Source: Lawsonella sp012842085
GTDB lineage: Bacteria; Actinomycetota; Actinomycetes; Mycobacteriales; Mycobacteriaceae
DNA: 64,000 nucleotides
Direction of reading: 5' to 3'
Assembly (NCBI GenBank): GCA_036749735.1
Contig: DAINXV010000001.1
Coordinates: 744,001 to 808,000 of the forward strand
This document shows, in pieces, positions 51,929 to 60,995 of this stretch; the first letter of the stretch is position 1, and the number at the start of each line of letters is the position of its first letter. Below the pieces are notes generated by a model that was given only the letters and a program-made list of their open reading frames with translations, did not search any database and was not told where the DNA came from. The position numbers and the translations under genes are program-made.

Positions 51929-52565
51929 ACCTCCCCATGCGCAATCCCCCAAATCGGACGCGGTTTTCCGCACGCTCCAAGCTGCTATTCAAGAAGCCCG
52001 CGCCCAAGGACATTCGGTCGGTAAAGGACGCAATAGCACTCACCGCCGACGCTCCGCATCCACAGAAAACAAAGCCGGTGACGGTGCTGACAAAACAGGC
52101 GCCCAGGGTGATCAGTCTGCGAGCGACTATCAACGCCCGCGCTACCGAACTGCCGGGCGCGCCACCCAAGGTCGCCGCAAAAAATACGGTTGGACTGGTA
52201 GCGGACCGGATCGGTGGGATCCGCAACCACTCACCGCGCTTTTTGCCGACTCGGTCGACAAACAAGGATGGCGCGATGAACTGATGGGCGGGCGGGTAGT
52301 TAACGCCTGGCCGCGCATTGTTGGGAAAGACATCGCCGAGCATTGTGTCGCCGAAAAATTGGAGGACGGCGTACTGCACATTAAAACCGCCACCACCAGT
52401 TGGGCGACCCAGTTGCAAATGATGCAGCGGCAGATCCTGAAACAGATTGGGAAAGAATTCGGCTCCACTGTTAAACAGCTGAGCATTAAAGGTCCGCAGG
52501 GTCCCTCGTGGCGGAAAGGACCGCTGCATGTTCCGGGACGGGGACCGCGGGACACCTACGGATAA
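51921..52565 (+). CDS. dciA: DciA-like replicative helicase loader (DUF721)
   Basis: DUF721 proteins (Rv0004 family) include DciA, which loads DnaB helicase in bacteria lacking DnaC/DnaI. The first 90 residues are basic and disordered, with QRPRYRTAGRATQGRRKKYG. The core is WRDELMGGRVVNAWPRIVGK, DIAEHCVAEKLEDGVLHIKT and SWATQLQMMQRQILKQIGKE. The start at 51921 is preferred for GGGAGG six bases upstream and the 8-base overlap with recF; a longer frame upstream is not needed. Confidence 0.92.
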   Translation: MAEPPHAQSPKSDAVFRTLQAAIQEARAQGHSVGKGRNSTHRRRSASTENKAGDGADKTGAQGDQSASDYQRPRYRTAGRATQGRRKKYGWTGSGPDRWDPQPLTALFADSVDKQGWRDELMGGRVVNAWPRIVGKDIAEHCVAEKLEDGVLHIKTATTSWATQLQMMQRQILKQIGKEFGSTVKQLSIKGPQGPSWRKGPLHVPGRGPRDTYG

Positions 52566-52913
52566 AAGAGCACAATTTTCCTGTGGGATTATCCAGAAAA
52601 ACATGTTGTGGGTGTGTCGCGTGCACAAAATTTAGACGAATTTATTACCTCAAATACTTGTGAAAAAATTGTCCGCCAAAAAATACCGTCTGACCTGCAT
52701 CAATAAAATGAGGGCGCCCTATAACGTAATGTGACGCACGAATAGAAAAGTTTTGACTATCTGTACTAGCGAGTACCTTGAATGCGGTAAATCGCCAAAT
52801 AGGCGGTAGAATGAATAAGTCAGCGATTTAAGTTGATCGCAGAGAAAATAAAAACTTGTTATAAAAAACTATTAATACACTCACCATCATGAGAACAAGG
52901 AGTGCGACGGCCT
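52566..52913. other. dciA-gyrB intergenic region
   Basis: About 350 AT-rich bases, expected to hold the gyrB promoter. TAGAAT at 52807-52812 is a candidate -10, without a well-spaced -35. CGCC and GGCG at 52793-52805 make a small inverted repeat next to it. No gene is seen. Confidence 0.5.
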
Positions 52914-54965
52914 GTGGCTGCCTCTAAAAACAAAAAAGAGTACGGTGCATCATCCATTACCGTCCTCGAAGGGCTCGAAGCAGTACGCCTGCGACCCGGT
53001 ATGTACATTGGATCAACCGGTGAGCGTGGCTTGCACCACCTCGTCTGGGAAGTCGTCGACAACGCGGTCGACGAAGCCATGGCGGGATACTGCGACGAAG
53101 TAAACGTCATTATTCGTGAAGATGGCGGAATTGAAGTTCGCGACAACGGTCGCGGCATCCCCGTCGAAATGCACAAATCCGGACTGCCCACCGTCCAGGT
53201 CGTTATGACCCAACTCCACGCCGGCGGCAAATTCGACTCCGAATCCTATGCCGTCTCCGGTGGTCTCCACGGCGTGGGTATCTCCGTTGTCAACGCCCTC
53301 TCCTCGCGCGTCGAAACCGAAATTTACCGCGACGGGCGTAAATATATTCAAAACTTCCGGAACGCCATCCCGGATGACCTCATCGATGAAGGCCCCGCTG
53401 ACGAGACCGGCACAATCGTGCGTTTCTGGCCCGACACCAAGATTTTCGAAACCACCAACTTCAGCTTCGATATCATTGCCCGTCGCCTCCAAGAGATGGC
53501 CTTCCTCAACAAAGGACTCACCATCACCCTGGTTGACGAACGCGTCACCCAAGAGGAAGCCGAGCTGGATGCGGAAGTGGAAGCTGGTGACGATCCCGAG
53601 GTCGCCAAAGCCGCCAAAACCAAAGAAGAAATCGAGGCGGAGAAGAAAGCCAAGGAAGAAGGCGCCAAAGCTTCTCGCAAACGCAAATACCACTATCCGG
53701 ATGGCTTGAAGGACTACGTTAAAGCCCTCAACAAGACGAAAACCGCCATCCACCCGAGCATCTTGTGGTTCGAGTCGAAGGGCGACAACCACCAAGTCGA
53801 AATCGCGATGCAGTGGAACAACGGCTACAGCGAATCCGTCCACACCTTCGCCAACACCATCAACACCATCGAAGGTGGTACCCACGAGGAGGGCTTCCGC
53901 TCCGCCCTCACATCGCTGGTCAACAAATATGCCCGCGACAAGAAACTGCTGAAAGACAAGGACCCGAACCTCACCGGTGACGACGTCCGTGAAGGCCTCG
54001 CCGCCATTATTTCGGTGCATGTGGCTGATCCGCAGTTCGAAGGACAGACCAAAACCAAGCTCGGAAACACCGAAATTCGGTCCTTCGTGCAGAAAGAATG
54101 CAACGAGCATATTGGCCACTGGTTTGAAGCCAACCCCACTGAAGCCAAAACCATTATCAACAAGGCGGCTGCTTCCGCCCAGGCACGCATGGCTGCCCGC
54201 AAGGCCCGCGAACTGGTGCGCCGCAAATCTGCCACCGACTTGGGTGGACTGCCCGGCAAGCTGGCCGACTGCCGCTCCAAAGACCCGGCCGAATCCGAAA
54301 TCTACATTGTGGAGGGTGACTCCGCAGGTGGATCCGCAAAATCGGGTCGCGACTCCTACAACCAGGCGATTCTGCCCCTGCGCGGCAAGATCCTGAACGT
54401 CGAAAAAGCCCGCATTGACCGTGTTCTCAAAAACAACGAAGTGCAGGCCATCATTACCGCTCTCGGAACCGGTATTCATGATGAGTTCGATATCAGCAAA
54501 CTGCGCTACAACAAGATCGTCATCATGGCGGACGCCGACGTTGACGGCCAACACATCGCCACCCTGCTTCTCACCCTGCTGTTCCGCTACATGCGGCCGC
54601 TGGTCGAAGAAGGACACGTCTACCTGGCACAACCCCCTCTCTACAAACTCAAATGGAGTAAGGGTGAACCCGGATTCGCCTACTCGGATGCGCAACGCGA
54701 CGCGCTTCTGAAAGAAGGCCTCGCCGAAAACCGCAAAATCAACACTGACGACGGCATCCAGCGCTACAAGGGTCTCGGTGAAATGAATGCGAAGGAACTG
54801 TGGGAAACCACCATGGATCCCAGCACCCGCATCCTGAAGCAGGTCACCATCGACGACGCCGCAGCCGCGGACGAAACCTTCTCCATCCTGATGGGTGAAG
54901 ATGTTGTGTCGCGCCGAAACTTTATTACCCGCAAAGCCCGAGATGTTCGCTTCCTGGACGTCTAA
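52914..54965 (+). CDS. gyrB: DNA gyrase subunit B
   Basis: GyrB supplies the ATPase and TOPRIM parts of gyrase. The 683-residue protein has the GHKL motifs WEVVDNAVDEAM, IEVRDNGRGIPVEM and GGLHGVGISVVNAL, then TOPRIM motifs VEGDSAGGSAKSGRD near 468 and MADADVDGQHI. An acidic/Lys-rich insert (TKEEIEAEKKAKEEGAKASR) interrupts the transducer domain, as in mycobacteria but with its own sequence. The start is GTG at 52914 with AAGGAG at 52897; a GTG at 52902 is an alternative. The C-terminus SRRNFITRKARDVRFLDV is typical. Confidence 0.97.
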   Translation: MAASKNKKEYGASSITVLEGLEAVRLRPGMYIGSTGERGLHHLVWEVVDNAVDEAMAGYCDEVNVIIREDGGIEVRDNGRGIPVEMHKSGLPTVQVVMTQLHAGGKFDSESYAVSGGLHGVGISVVNALSSRVETEIYRDGRKYIQNFRNAIPDDLIDEGPADETGTIVRFWPDTKIFETTNFSFDIIARRLQEMAFLNKGLTITLVDERVTQEEAELDAEVEAGDDPEVAKAAKTKEEIEAEKKAKEEGAKASRKRKYHYPDGLKDYVKALNKTKTAIHPSILWFESKGDNHQVEIAMQWNNGYSESVHTFANTINTIEGGTHEEGFRSALTSLVNKYARDKKLLKDKDPNLTGDDVREGLAAIISVHVADPQFEGQTKTKLGNTEIRSFVQKECNEHIGHWFEANPTEAKTIINKAAASAQARMAARKARELVRRKSATDLGGLPGKLADCRSKDPAESEIYIVEGDSAGGSAKSGRDSYNQAILPLRGKILNVEKARIDRVLKNNEVQAIITALGTGIHDEFDISKLRYNKIVIMADADVDGQHIATLLLTLLFRYMRPLVEEGHVYLAQPPLYKLKWSKGEPGFAYSDAQRDALLKEGLAENRKINTDDGIQRYKGLGEMNAKELWETTMDPSTRILKQVTIDDAAAADETFSILMGEDVVSRRNFITRKARDVRFLDV

Positions 54966-55035
54966 GCACAAAGGTGCCGGAAACACCGTCACCACCTGCC
55001 TTACGATCCACGGAACTAAGAACTAAAGAGGAAGA

Positions 55036-57519
55036 ATGTCTGACCAGACCAAAAACCCTCCCACCAGTGAGGACAACTACGATCGCGTAACACAGATCGA
55101 CCTCAACCAGGAGATGCAAAGCTCCTATATCGACTACGCGATGAGTGTTATTGTTGGCCGCGCCCTCCCCGAAGTGCGGGACGGACTCAAGCCAGTGCAG
55201 CGGCGCATTCTCTACGCCATGTTCGACAGCGGTTTCCTCCACAACCGCAGCTACGTGAAGAGTGCCCGCTCCGTTGCGGAAACGATGGGTCACTACCATC
55301 CCCACGGCGACACCGCCATCTACGACACTTTGGTGCGGATGGCCCAGCCGTGGACCATGCGCTACCCGCTTGTTGACGGCCAAGGAAACTTCGGCTCCGC
55401 CGGTAACGACCCGGCTGCAGCCATGCGTTACACCGAAGCGCGCATGACGGCCCTGGCTGAAGAAATGCTGCGCGACATTCGCGAAGAAACCGTCGACTTC
55501 CAGTCCAACTACGACGGGAAAACCACCGAACCGGCGGTACTGCCCAGCCGTGTTCCGCAGCTGTTGATGAACGGATCGAGTGGTATTGCCGTCGGCATGG
55601 CCACCAACATTCCGCCCCACAACCTGAACGAAATCGCGGAAGCCGTCTACTGGTGCCTAGAAAACCCGGACGCCGATGAGGAAACCACCCTGAAGGCCGT
55701 CATGGAACGGATCAAGGGACCGGACTTCCCCACTGCCGGCCTGATTGTGGGCGATCAGGGCATTAAAGACGCCTACACCACTGGTCGCGGCTCCATTAAG
55801 ATGCGCGGCAAAACCTCCATTGAAGAGGAGGGCAAACGCAACATCATCGTCATCACCGAACTGCCCTACCAGGTGAACCCCGATAACCTGGTGCAAAACA
55901 TTGCAGTTGCGGTGAACGAAGGACGCATCAAGGGCATCTCCAAGATTGAGGACCAGTCCTCCGACCGTGTTGGTTTGCGCATTGTTATTACCTTGAAGCG
56001 CGACGCGGTACCCAAGGTGGTGCTCAACAACCTCTACAAGAAGTCCCAGCTGCAGGCCAACTTTGGCGCCAACATGCTTTCCATTGTGGATGGCGTACCG
56101 CGCACCCTCCGCATCGACCAAATGGTGCGCCACTATGTGAACCACCAGCTGGACGTTATTGTGCGCCGCACCAAGTTCCGCCTCCGCAAGAAGGAAGAAC
56201 GCGCCCACATTTTGCGTGGTCTCAAAAAGGCCATCGACATGCTGGACGAAACCATTGCGCTTATTCGTCGCAGCCCCAATGTGGAAGAAGCCCGCATCGG
56301 TTTGATGGAGCTGCTGGATGTTGACGAAGCCCAAGCCAATGCCATCCTGGAGATGCAGCTGCGGCGTTTGGCGGCCCTCGAACTGCAGAAGATTCTGGAC
56401 GAATTGAAGCAGATCGAACTGGACATCGCCGACCTGAAAGACATTCTCGCCAAGGAAGAACGCCAGCGCGAAATAGTGCGCGACGAATTGGTCGACATTG
56501 TCAACAAATTCGGCGACGACCGTCGCACCAAGATCATCCCCGCCGACGGTGAACTCACCGACGAAGACCTCATCCCCGAAGAGGACGTCGTTGTCACCAT
56601 CACCGACACCGGCTACGCCAAACGCACCAAGACGGACCTCTACCGGTCCCAGCGTCGTGGCGGCAAAGGTGTTAAGGGTGCCATGTTGAAGCAAGACGAC
56701 ATTGTGAAACACTTCTTCGTCTGCTCCACCCACGACTGGATACTCTTCTTCACCACCAAGGGTCGCGTCTACCGGCTGAAAGCCTATGAACTGCCGGAAG
56801 CCAACCGCACTGCGCGGGGCCAACACGTCGCCAACCTGCTGGCCTTCCAGCCGGGTGAGCGGATTGCGCAGGTCATCCAACTGAAGACCTACCAAGATGC
56901 CCCCTACCTGGTACTTGCCACCCGCAATGGGCTTGTCAAGAAATCCCGCCTGGAGGACTACGACTCCAACCGCACTGGCGGACTGGTCGCCATCAACCTC
57001 AAGGGAGATGACGAAATGGTGGGTGCGGTGCTCTGCTCCGCAGAAGATGACCTCATCCTGGTGTCCGACTATGGACAATCCATCCGCTTCCACGCCTCCG
57101 ATGATGTGCTGCGCCCGATGGGCCGTGCCACCAGTGGTGTCTACGGAATGCGCTTCAATGGCGAAGACCAGCTGCTCAGCATGAACGTGGTGAAGGACGA
57201 CAACTTCCTGCTGGTTGCCACCTCCGGCGGTTACGCCAAACGCACCAGTATGAGCGACTACCCAGTGCAGGGGCGCGGCGGAAAAGGTGTGCTGACCATC
57301 CAGTACGACCGTCGTCGCGGCCACCTAGTGGGTGCCGAATCCGTTGCGCTGGATGACGAAATCTATGCCGTCACCAGCAACGGTGGAGTAATCCGCACTG
57401 CTGCCAAACAGGTTCGCAAGGCCGGGCGCCAAACCAAGGGCGTGCGCCTTATCAACCTGGAGAAGGGCGACAGTCTGCTGGCGATTGCCCGCAACGCGGA
57501 TGAACCCGAAGATGTGTAG
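55036..57519 (+). CDS. gyrA: DNA gyrase subunit A
   Basis: GyrA cuts and rejoins DNA. The 827-residue protein has YIDYAMSVIVGRALPEVRDG, the QRDR region HPHGDTAIYDTLVRMAQPW, and the catalytic Tyr in AAAMRYTEARM near residue 138. The GyrA-box is RSQRRGGKGVKGA, with the C-terminal pinwheel blades following. At the position of E. coli Ser83 there is Thr; Asp87 is kept, so no obvious quinolone-resistance change is seen. It follows gyrB by 70 bases. Confidence 0.97.
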   Translation: MSDQTKNPPTSEDNYDRVTQIDLNQEMQSSYIDYAMSVIVGRALPEVRDGLKPVQRRILYAMFDSGFLHNRSYVKSARSVAETMGHYHPHGDTAIYDTLVRMAQPWTMRYPLVDGQGNFGSAGNDPAAAMRYTEARMTALAEEMLRDIREETVDFQSNYDGKTTEPAVLPSRVPQLLMNGSSGIAVGMATNIPPHNLNEIAEAVYWCLENPDADEETTLKAVMERIKGPDFPTAGLIVGDQGIKDAYTTGRGSIKMRGKTSIEEEGKRNIIVITELPYQVNPDNLVQNIAVAVNEGRIKGISKIEDQSSDRVGLRIVITLKRDAVPKVVLNNLYKKSQLQANFGANMLSIVDGVPRTLRIDQMVRHYVNHQLDVIVRRTKFRLRKKEERAHILRGLKKAIDMLDETIALIRRSPNVEEARIGLMELLDVDEAQANAILEMQLRRLAALELQKILDELKQIELDIADLKDILAKEERQREIVRDELVDIVNKFGDDRRTKIIPADGELTDEDLIPEEDVVVTITDTGYAKRTKTDLYRSQRRGGKGVKGAMLKQDDIVKHFFVCSTHDWILFFTTKGRVYRLKAYELPEANRTARGQHVANLLAFQPGERIAQVIQLKTYQDAPYLVLATRNGLVKKSRLEDYDSNRTGGLVAINLKGDDEMVGAVLCSAEDDLILVSDYGQSIRFHASDDVLRPMGRATSGVYGMRFNGEDQLLSMNVVKDDNFLLVATSGGYAKRTSMSDYPVQGRGGKGVLTIQYDRRRGHLVGAESVALDDEIYAVTSNGGVIRTAAKQVRKAGRQTKGVRLINLEKGDSLLAIARNADEPEDV

Positions 57520-57747
57520 CCGCGTAGCCTAGCTACGCTGTGTAGCTGAGCTGCCTCGAGTGGCTGAGCTACCCCAGAAACTGGCCGGCGACGTTGCCGG
57601 GTGGACCTGCCTCCCAAGTGGAGCGGGGAAGCCCGTCAACGCCGGCTATTTCATTCCCACACAAGCCAAAACAGCGTCATTTAGCAGCCTTTTACCAGCC
57701 ATTTTGCATATTTGCTACAACTTAGGCTATTGTTTTGAGAGTTACAC

Positions 57748-57824
57748 GGGCCTATAGCTCAGTCGGTTAGAGCGCTTCGCTGATAACGAAGAGGTCGCTG
57801 GTTCGATTCCAGCTAGGCCCACCA
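57748..57824 (+). tRNA. tRNA-Ile (GAU)
   Basis: A 77-base cloverleaf: acceptor GGGCCTA pairs with TAGGCCC, the D arm is TAGCTCAGTCGGTTAGAG, the anticodon is GAT in CTGATAACG, and the T arm is GCTGGTTCGATTCCAGC. The CCA end is encoded (ACCA). The gyrA-ileT-alaT order is the mycobacterial one. Confidence 0.97.
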
Positions 57825-57852
57825 ATTATCTTCACTGGCAGAAACCAAACTT

Positions 57853-57925
57853 GGGGCATTAGCTCAATTGGTAGAGCGCCGCCTTTGCAAGGCGGAGGTC
57901 AGGGGTTCGATTCCCCTATGCTCCA
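57853..57925 (+). tRNA. tRNA-Ala (UGC)
   Basis: A 73-base cloverleaf: acceptor GGGGCAT pairs with ATGCTCC, the anticodon is TGC in TTTGCAA between CCGCC and GGCGG, and the T arm is AGGGGTTCGATTCCCCT. After the discriminator A comes CAA, so CCA is not encoded and must be added by the cca product. Confidence 0.97.
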
Positions 57926-57932
57926 CAAAAAG

Positions 57933-57962
57933 AAACCCCTTCCCAAAAGGAAGGGGTTTTTC
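57933..57962 (+). terminator. Terminator of the tRNA pair
   Basis: AAACCCCTTCC at 57933-57943 pairs with GGAAGGGGTTT at 57949-57959, a perfect 11-base-pair stem followed by TTCTT. Confidence 0.92.
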
Positions 57963-58033
57963 TTGTGTTAACTGGTGTACTAGGGTGTCGTCAAAAATCA
58001 ATTGGCTGGCACCAAGTACCAAGCAGTATCTTA

Positions 58034-58219
58034 CTACGCGACCGCTTCTTCTGTATTCTGCGCTTCCAACTTAGCTTGCAGCTGGTTCAAACTCTTGAGA
58101 GCTAAAGGTGCACCGAACTGGATGAGCCCGAACACCATGACAGCCATTTTCCAGCCACCAAAAATGGGGATAAGCGGCGTGATTTTCTTGCCGGCGTTGA
58201 AAAGATCTTTAATGTTCAT
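58034..58219 (-). CDS. Small membrane protein, 61 residues, unknown
   Basis: The product starts MNIKDLFNAGKKITPLIPIF and has one hydrophobic segment GGWKMAVMVFGLIQFGAPLA, then a helical tail SLNQLQAKLEAQNTEEAVA. No good Shine-Dalgarno is visible. The pattern of a short basic head, one helix and an acidic end is protein-like, and the region is otherwise gene-sized and empty. No family recognised. Confidence 0.55.
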   Translation of the reverse strand: MNIKDLFNAGKKITPLIPIFGGWKMAVMVFGLIQFGAPLALKSLNQLQAKLEAQNTEEAVA

Positions 58220-58349
58220 GTATTAAGAGTGCCACAGGTTTGCGAGAAAGTGGCTAAAAAGTCTCTAAAAGAAGATGAATTAGCAATATTTTTGTAGCTT
58301 CGAAACAAGTTCAGACAGTTGTTCGCAAAGACCAGAATTTAATGGCACT

Positions 58350-58886
58350 ATGGAATGCATGAGCAAAGCAACCGCAAAAGCAACGATGCACACCAACAAG
58401 GGCGACATTGTTATTGAACTGTTCGGTAACCATGCCCCGAAAACCGTGAACAACTTCATCGGTCTTGCTGATGGATCTGCCCCCTACACCACCCCGAACG
58501 CCCAGGGCGGCGAAGAAGGCCCCTTCTATGATGGCGCCATCTTCCACCGCATCATCGACGGCTTCATGATTCAGGGTGGCGACCCGACCGGAACCGGAAC
58601 CGGTGGCCCCGGCTACCGCTTCGAAGACGAGTTCTCCTCCGAGCTCACCTTCGACCGTCCCTACCTGCTAGCGATGGCCAACGCCGGACCAGGAACCAAC
58701 GGCTCCCAATTCTTCATCACTGTTGCTGCCACTCCCTGGCTCAACATGCACCACACCATTTTTGGTGAGGTTGTGGACGAACGCTCCAAGGCAGTGATTG
58801 ACGAAATCGCTAAAGTTCCCACCAACCGTGCCGACAAACCACTCGATGATGTCGTCATCGAGTCCATTGACGTCGAAGAACTGTAA
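58350..58886 (+). CDS. ppiA: Cyclophilin-type peptidyl-prolyl cis-trans isomerase
   Basis: PpiA catalyses proline isomerisation during folding in the cytoplasm. The 178-residue protein has GNHAPKTVNNFIGLADG, FYDGAIFHRIIDGFMIQGGD (catalytic Arg), GPGYRFEDEFSSEL and NAGPGTNGSQFFITV. It closely matches M. tuberculosis Rv0009, which is also just after the gyrA-tRNA block. ATG at 58350 or 58359 could be the start; neither has a strong Shine-Dalgarno. Confidence 0.96.
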   Translation: MECMSKATAKATMHTNKGDIVIELFGNHAPKTVNNFIGLADGSAPYTTPNAQGGEEGPFYDGAIFHRIIDGFMIQGGDPTGTGTGGPGYRFEDEFSSELTFDRPYLLAMANAGPGTNGSQFFITVAATPWLNMHHTIFGEVVDERSKAVIDEIAKVPTNRADKPLDDVVIESIDVEEL

Positions 58887-58895
58887 AAGAGAACT

Positions 58896-59672
58896 ATGTT
58901 AACAGCCACGGGGCGGGCCAGCCTCCAGAAAACCCTGTCGAGATCGCCCGTCACGTGGCTTTTTATTGCCGTAAATGTAGCGATCTACATTATCGTCTCC
59001 ATCCAAGGCCAAGCATTCCTGGGGCCGGCTGACGGATCTTCCATTCTGCAAAACTCTGTGCTGGTGCCTTTCGTCACCGTCCAAGGTGAATATTGGCGCA
59101 TCATCACCAGCGGTTTCATGCACTTCGGCCTCATGCATGTGGCTTTCAACATGTACGCCCTGTGGGTGTTGGGACGAGATGTGGAGATTGCGCTGGGTTC
59201 CGGCCGCTTCGCTGCCCTCTACATGGCGTCACTGTTGGCAGGATCCGCATCCGTTTTGTGGTTCTCCCCGCCGAACGTTGCGACCGCCGGTGCATCTGGG
59301 GCTATTTTCGGGTTGATGGGTGCGGAACTTATTGTGCTGCTGCGCCTCAAACTGAAAGTCACGGGCTTCGTGACGGTGCTGCTGCTCAACGTCATAATGG
59401 GCTTCACCCTCCCCGGCATTTCTATTCAAGCCCACCTGGGTGGTTTCGCAGCTGGTCTGATTGTGGCTGTGGCTTTCGTTTATGTGCCGCAGTGGATGTC
59501 CAAAATTACTAAAAAGCCGGTCACCAAAAAGTCTGTCAACCTGTGGGGATGGGGTGCTACCCTACTGGTCACCATCGCCATCATTATTGCCCTGTGGGCA
59601 GGGGTGGACCATATTCGGGAAGTGTTCCTGGAGATGTTGCAGCAGCTTCAACTACCAGGCCGCCCAGCTTAA
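58896..59672 (+). CDS. Rhomboid-family intramembrane serine protease
   Basis: Rhomboids cut proteins within the membrane. The 258-residue protein has about seven helices. HFGLMHVAFNMYALWVLG is the HxxxHxxFN motif, GASGAIFGLMG holds the catalytic Ser, and QAHLGGFAAGL holds the catalytic His. An N-terminal zinc-ribbon, common in actinobacterial rhomboids, is missing. It lies nine bases after ppiA and is probably cotranscribed. The natural substrate is unknown. Confidence 0.94.
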   Translation: MLTATGRASLQKTLSRSPVTWLFIAVNVAIYIIVSIQGQAFLGPADGSSILQNSVLVPFVTVQGEYWRIITSGFMHFGLMHVAFNMYALWVLGRDVEIALGSGRFAALYMASLLAGSASVLWFSPPNVATAGASGAIFGLMGAELIVLLRLKLKVTGFVTVLLLNVIMGFTLPGISIQAHLGGFAAGLIVAVAFVYVPQWMSKITKKPVTKKSVNLWGWGATLLVTIAIIIALWAGVDHIREVFLEMLQQLQLPGRPA

Positions 59673-59691
59673 GCGCCCTACCTAGCTCGGT

Positions 59692-60231
59692 TTAATCTTC
59701 GACTGGTTTACTGAGATTGCGCATGCCGTGCGCTTCCAAATCCGGCACCACTTTGCTGGAAGAAATACCCAGATCACTAAACGTCAACACTTCTAGAATG
59801 TCGCGTTCCCGATCCTTCAGCGGGGGCAGTGATGTAGGAAGTGTCTGTGTTTTTGCAAACTCTCTGCCCAAATCTGACCAGTCCTCAACTCGGGCAATAT
59901 CGATGGTGAGGAAACCAGCGCGACGGAACAGCCCGATTGGGCGTTCCATGCGGAAACCGTGGATGGCGTAGCGCGGATAAACATGGTCGCGAAAAGTGCG
60001 CCGAATAATCATGTTCTCATCGGTGATTTCGAAGCGGGGGCGCCGGATAAGGCCAGTGAAGCCGTAGTAGACGGAAATCATCGCGGCCAGTAGCAGCAGA
60101 ATGCGGCCAAATGGTTCGGTGCCTGTCGCGATGAAAAACACAACAAGCAGAGCGATGCCGAAAAGAAGGACAGCGATACGGGCGGCTACGTTGGGAGACC
60201 ACGTGCGACGGACTTCGGAAGTCGCTTCCAT
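59692..60231 (-). CDS. Membrane protein with bacterial PH domain, Rv0010c-like
   Basis: A 179-residue protein with two helices (AARIAVLLFGIALLVVFFIA; RILLLLAAMISVYYGFTGLI) followed by a bacterial PH-like domain (RPRFEITDENMIIRRTFRDH, YPRYAIHGFRMER). The position before crgA matches Rv0010c. ATG at 60231 has GAGG nine bases upstream; a GTG 15 bases earlier is the alternative. Its function is unknown. Its 3' end converges on the rhomboid gene. Confidence 0.85.
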   Translation of the reverse strand: MEATSEVRRTWSPNVAARIAVLLFGIALLVVFFIATGTEPFGRILLLLAAMISVYYGFTGLIRRPRFEITDENMIIRRTFRDHVYPRYAIHGFRMERPIGLFRRAGFLTIDIARVEDWSDLGREFAKTQTLPTSLPPLKDRERDILEVLTFSDLGISSSKVVPDLEAHGMRNLSKPVED

Positions 60232-60246
60232 GAAGAATTGCCTCAC

Positions 60247-60408
60247 TTATCCACAGGCTTATCCACAGTGTGGATGAATTACATGGGTGTAATTCCAGTT
60301 CTTAAGATTTTTAAGCTTATTTCCTGGCTTAATAATACTTGTTTAATGTCTAAATAAGTTCCGGCAGTGGAAAACTTTTTATTCACACCCTGTGGATAAT
60401 GTGGATAA
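60247..60408. other. Dense DnaA-box cluster outside oriC
   Basis: Five perfect boxes (TTATNCACA or complement) at 60247-60255, 60259-60267, 60379-60387, 60391-60399 and 60400-60408, plus a near-match TGTGGATGA at 60269. The last two are back to back. Between the groups is an AT-rich stretch at about 60,300-60,360. The spacer between the PH-domain gene and the crgA terminator contains no gene. Confidence 0.85.
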
Positions 60409-60509
60409 CTTTTTTAGCTGGCAGTTTTCGGCGCTTTATTGCTAACTGTGGTTAAAATCAGTTTCTTCAGGTTGCCCAACCGCCCCGCACACTTCTGCAC
60501 ATTGTGGGC

Positions 60510-60549
60510 AATAAAAAAGAAGCCCGAAACGTGTAGTTCCGAGCTTCTT
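60510..60549 (-). terminator. Terminator of crgA
   Basis: On the minus strand AAGAAGC (from 60549) pairs with GCTTCTT (to 60517), extended by a CG pair beyond one mismatch, and is followed by six T residues (60513-60518 read as A on the + strand). Confidence 0.75.
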
Positions 60550-60626
60550 CTTAAGCCTTAAAGATCACGCCGTTTCGCGGTGTCGTAGTTTCGCATGAGC
60601 GGAGCTGGCGTGTTTCGCAATGGTCG

Positions 60627-60890
60627 CTAACGCCACCTGAGTGTCATTAGCAGGCCAATCACCATCAAACCGAAGGCGATGGCGTAGTTCCAGGCGCCGA
60701 GGGTATCCACGAACGGGATGATGCCGCGGCCGGCAACTAGGTAGTACATGATGATCCAAGCAAGACCCAACACCAGGCACAGGCCCATCACAACGAGCCA
60801 GGCGACTGGCGTGGTCGAATGCTTAACCTTTACCGGAGTGCGGCTCACACCCTCGGATAGGTCAGTCTTAGTGACTTTCGACTTTGGCAT
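60627..60890 (-). CDS. crgA: Cell division protein CrgA
   Basis: CrgA is a small actinobacterial septum protein that binds FtsZ and other divisome parts. The 87-residue protein has a basic head (MPKSKVTKTDLSEGVSRTPV) and two helices (AWLVVMGLCLVLGLAWIIMY; AWNYAIAFGLMVIGLLMTLR), with VAGRGIIPF between, the family signature. GAGGAAA precedes the ATG. Position matches Rv0011c. Confidence 0.95.
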   Translation of the reverse strand: MPKSKVTKTDLSEGVSRTPVKVKHSTTPVAWLVVMGLCLVLGLAWIIMYYLVAGRGIIPFVDTLGAWNYAIAFGLMVIGLLMTLRWR

Positions 60891-60995
60891 TGTTTCCTCT
60901 CAAAGACCACCGCACCCTACGGTGGCGTACTCCAATAATCTACCAACAACCAGTAAAAACAGCACATTTCACCACTAAAACAAGTGGCGAATATG

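Noticed and set aside
53013..54995. 660-codon open frame opposite gyrB, and a similar one opposite gyrA
   Set aside because: Both are antisense shadows caused by GC-rich third positions in the gyrase genes, with no ribosome binding site or family motif.
55290..55350. Quinolone-resistance change in GyrA
   Set aside because: Thr at the Ser83-equivalent position also occurs as wild type in several bacteria and the Asp87 equivalent is intact; no resistance can be inferred.
57520..57747. Possible small RNA or attachment site between gyrA and tRNA-Ile
   Set aside because: Short repeats of the GTAGC/GCTGAGCT type occur at 57,517-57,572, but they do not form a convincing stable structure or recombination core.
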